In this document: positions 60,958 to 64,000 of the stretch, piece by piece
How positions within the stretch are numbered: position 1 is the first letter of the stretch
Layout: each line of letters starts with the position of its first letter
Source of the DNA: Mytilus galloprovincialis
Taxonomy: Eukaryota; Mollusca; Bivalvia; Mytilida; Mytilidae
Length of the DNA: 64,000 bases
Assembly: GCF_965363235.1 (NCBI RefSeq)
Contig: NC_134844.1
Span: 21,744,646-21,808,645, forward strand
Direction: 5' to 3'
Position numbers and translations under genes: made by a program
The notes under the pieces: model-generated
What the model saw: only the letters and a program-made list of their open reading frames with translations
Database searches by the model: none
What the model was told of the DNA's origin: nothing

Positions 60958-63900
60958 ATGGAAAGGGCAGACCTTGTTTACAAGCTGGTTGACGAACTAG
61001 AACCTGTGGTAATAATTATACTATATTTGATAGAAACAAACTTTGCTGCTGAATCCTGTTTAAAGCAACATTTCTCCATTTGCAATGATTTGTAAATATA
61101 TTTGATATATTTGTTTCATATAAATTACAATAAATGAACACAAATGATACTTATAGAGAATTGTTCAAAAAGACACTTGCCACTCAGTCCACTCAGTCCA
61201 TTCTTGGTATGTAGTTCCTTCCTACTAACTCAAACATATGTGAAATGTTTGACTTTGAGTTTTAAATGGCTGAAGATATTGAAATTCACTTTTTTGATTA
61301 ATTATCATGATTCAAGATAAAAATTATATTTAATGAAATTACAGCCTTAGGCTTAGAAAGGAGTAGGTCCAGGAAGACCCCTTTTTGGCCCCAAAATATA
61401 GCAGTTTTACAAAGTTGTTAAAATGTAAACTTTTAGTTATTTATTGGACAGTAGAATGCTTCTGCTACAAATATATGGGCTGTTTTTGACATAACAATGC
61501 ACATATATCGGGTACTAGCACCATAAAGTCATGCTAAATTACTGAAATCTTCACAATTCTAGCATTTGAGTTAAATTTTAGACGGTTTTCGTGTAAAACG
61601 AAAGTGGCCGCATTCGTGTTCATCCTTAATATTGAAATGTAAGTTGTATTTTATGATAATACATAATATATATAAAGGTTGAGGATGAACACGGATGCGG
61701 CCACTTTCATTTTTGACAAAAACCATCTGAAAAGTGACATTTTTCAGCATATTTGGTAGATTTTTCATATTTGAGCTTGAATCGGATCGTTTTTAATGAC
61801 TGAATCAGTTAAAATCTTTCCATAAACTAATTGATTCAAATAAAATAGACACTTAAGTGTTTAAAAAGTGGTCAAAATCTTTCGTCAGATGAACCTGAAA
61901 TTTGAGGCCAAAATCGGTGCTTACCGGACCTACTCCTTTATCAACTCAATTTTCAAACAATTGCAGACTTTGCATAAATATTTTTTCAACCCAAAATACA
62001 TTAGCAAATGTATTGATATTCATTTACAAACAGTAGATTTCTATCCGACACAGCTCATTTAACATTTACATGTACATGATTTACAAACACAAATAATGAT
62101 AGAGATATACATTGTATGGTGTTAAATCAACATCAGACAGCTATCCAGATATTACCAAAGACAAAATTTACTTTATTTTGAATTCATGAATTAACTTTGC
62201 TACCAAAAATAAATGAATCCACAGTATTGAAAAAGGAGTTATAGGAACACAGAATGGTGCATCTGTTTTTTACGTTTACTTCCTGTATTACTTTGTAGTT
62301 AAAGAAGTATGCCTCCACAGGAATTGAGGTAGGGAATATATAGGATGTTGCATAGATCTGTTTATTACATGTACTTCCTTTTCATTTTCTAGTTAGAGAA
62401 GTATGCCTCCACAGGAATCGAGGTAGCTGTACTGATAAGTAAGGTCAATGACAATGTTGTTGGTTACCAAGGAACAAAGTTAGGCAAAGATTTCCTGGAA
62501 CAGAATACTTTCTTTACAGAGACATTTAGGAAGTTTTGTAAAGGTAAATATGATATCTCAGACACAAAGCTGTCAAAATCTTTATGACTGTCCCACTATC
62601 ACAAATGCCTTCCAATCAAAACAAACATACCGGTATGATTCAACAGAAATTAACCTGATTTATGGGCGTCCACAAATATTCACTCTGCGGTTAAAGTTTT
62701 TGAAATTGTCATAACTTTCTTAGACTAGCATGGATTTCTTCCAAACTTAGACAGAAGCTTGTTTATAATCATAAGATAGTACACAGAAGAAAATTTTGTA
62801 AAAAAAAAAACCCACTTTTTTCCATAGTTTACATATAAATGAACTTGATTTTTCTTCCAGTTAGCATTACAAACAGTCTACAGTTAAATTTTTTAAAACC
62901 TTTATTAGATTCATAAACTATGCTGGATTTTGACCAAACTTGGACAGAAGGTACTCACAAATGAGGAAAAAAATTGATAAAATATTCCACTCGAGTTATA
63001 TCTTACATATCGAGTGGAATATTTTATCAATTTTTTTCCTCATTTTTGTTGAGCCTGCAATTAACAGCAAAAGTAGGCGAGCCACTGGGTTCTACGGAAC
63101 CCTTACAAATTTTATTGCTAACTAAACCTATTGCTTGTGTGAAAGTTGCTTAAAATTGCATAAAATTTTGTCTATATTAAAGAGATGAGGTATGATTGCA
63201 AATGAGACAACTTTGATTTTAATAAAATATGAGAAATTGTTTGTGAATAGTACATATTAAAAAGGAAATACCAGGGTTGTCAATTTGTGAGCTGAATAAA
63301 AATTTATATTTTTTTTATAGCAGAATATATTCGTGGTAAATCCCATGCTTGTATAACAAGAGCTTTTGTCTAAGTGATATACCAACAAAGTAATCATGGT
63401 ATATAATATGACAACTTCCAAATGTTGTAATGTGTTGCTTTGAAGAAAAAGGAGGCAACCAGACCTTTGCCCTTTACTTGTCATTCAAAATGTTTGAAAA
63501 TTTCAATTCTAGGCTTTTAAAACAATTTATAATGCATGAACTAATTATAATGGATCAGCATTTCATGTGTTCCTTAGACTAGTCACCATTTAACTTACCA
63601 TCAAGATGACCTCCCATGACTGCTGATGATCATACAACTAGATACTTACATTAAAATAAAAGTATCTTTGTTTCAAAATAGAAAATGAGACATATAATAC
63701 TTTTATTTTTTGGCAGAAGTTCATTTATTAACAAATAATTTTAAACACACATAAAGTCAATCACTAATTTTTTTTATAAAGAAAGATTTGATTGTTTATT
63801 TTAGATTACTGGTATGGAGCTGACAATGTAGCAACATACTCAACACCTATCAAAAAGATGAAGATTCAGACATCTAATGATGAACATGAGGAGATAAATG

Positions 63901-64000
63901 AGATACAGGATGTTGACTTTCTGTCCGGAGATAATAACTCAGTTTTGAGTGGTCTGGAAGGCTTTGCTTTACTTGATGGACAAAAAATTTCAATTTCCAC
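60958..64000 (+). CDS. Unidentified host gene, first three coding exons (partial at window end)
   Basis: Coding exons 60958-61008, 62393-62543 and 63805 to beyond 64000; GT-AG junctions and phases agree. The product begins MERADLVYKLVDELEPVL. Exon 2 reads EVAVLISKVNDNVVGYQGTK and ends with FFTETFRKFCK. Exon 3 is acidic and low in complexity (DEHEEINEIQDVDFLSG) after a basic KKMKI patch. No signal peptide or membrane segment is visible. I do not recognise the gene. The spacing GT-x2-G-x2-F-x5-F-x3-F-x-K-x-C over residues 47-66 resembles the N-terminal segment of GTF2I/GTF2IRD proteins as I remember them, which would suggest a nuclear regulator; treat this as a weak lead. Exon 2's start is partly duplicated upstream (62299-62328). 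Confidence 0.8.
61357..61939. mobile_element. 583-bp foldback element in intron 1 of the last gene
   Basis: The left end AAAGGAGTAGGTCC and its reverse complement ending at 61939. Pairing resumes in the middle with GAAAGTGGCCGCAT and GTGTTCATCCT (about 61600-61630 with 61678-61712). No coding capacity; the target site is unclear. Confidence 0.7.
62299..62328 (+). other. Duplicated 30-nt microexon candidate
   Basis: CTTTGTAG precedes and GTAGGG follows a 30-nt segment encoding LKKYASTGIE, a near copy of the first 30 nt of exon 2 at 62393 (LEKYASTGIE). The duplication also covers about 30 bp of the upstream intron (TCTGTTT, CTTCCT). Both copies are in phase 0, so inclusion would add ten residues without a frameshift. 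Whether it is spliced in is not known. Confidence 0.55.
62640..63125 (+). repeat. Dispersed repeat with GCGAGCCACTGGGTTC end
   Basis: GGTTAAAGTTTTTGAAATTG, CTTCCAAACTTAGACAGAAG and a second related unit (TTGACCAAACTTGGACAGAA) are followed by GAGCCTGCAATTAACAGC and GAGCCACTGGGTTCTACGGA. I recall this as a mussel repeat. It is interrupted by the hairpin at 62959-63045. Confidence 0.55.
62959..63045. repeat. Perfect 36-bp inverted repeat with a 15-nt loop
   Basis: The left arm 62959-62994 (AAATGAGGAAAAAAATTG, ending CACTCGA) and right arm 63010-63045 are exact reverse complements. The loop is 62995-63009. It lies in intron 2 of the last gene. Confidence 0.9.

Noticed and set aside
1-64000. tRNA, rRNA or CRISPR-like arrays
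   Set aside because: No cloverleaf with a convincing B box, no rRNA sequence, and no repeat-spacer pattern; the tandem arrays have no unique spacers.

Overview
The window looks like nuclear DNA of a bivalve mollusc, most likely a Mytilus-type mussel. The basis is low GC, small exons with canonical GT-AG introns, and many dispersed repeats I recognise from mussel sequence (the ATGTGGTATGATTGCC family, the AGGGGCATTATGTTTTCTGG family, the ACGACCGCAAAAATT family). The species call is inference; I ran no search.

Four host genes can be read. FICD (protein adenylyltransferase, minus strand, 2 coding exons, 8134-11669) and DDX51 (DEAD-box ribosome-biogenesis helicase, plus strand, 16 coding exons, 11846-37500) are divergent, with only 176 bp between their start codons, so they probably share a bidirectional promoter. 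TAF8 (TFIID histone-fold subunit, minus strand, 6 coding exons, 43939-49304) ends facing DDX51. A fourth gene enters at 60958 on the plus strand and leaves the window; I cannot name it, but its first 67 residues resemble the N-terminal segment of the GTF2I family. For all four, exon phases and splice sites agree across the whole model.

The rest is mainly transposon-derived. 1.2-3.5 kb holds a Penelope-like reverse-transcriptase element on the minus strand. 3.9-6.2 kb holds two inverted-repeat elements. The DDX51 introns carry a dense nest of foldback and MITE-like elements, several with readable target duplications (TA, TTAA, TAA and a clean 8-bp hAT-type site). Between DDX51 and TAF8 lies a 4.5-kb element with long terminal inverted repeats rich in GATCGTGAAAG. 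Beyond TAF8 are two insertions of a roughly 30-bp palindrome, a 120-bp tandem array with two smaller insertions, and further foldback elements up to the last gene.

The most unusual observations are: the 29-30 bp palindromes with perfect 8-bp target duplications and an empty-site comparison inside the window; a duplicated splice acceptor plus 30-nt in-frame microexon in the last gene; the long-TIR element with subterminal GATCGTGAAAG repeats; and the 800-bp foldback element whose interior is built from self-complementary ACAAAA/TTTTGT monomers.
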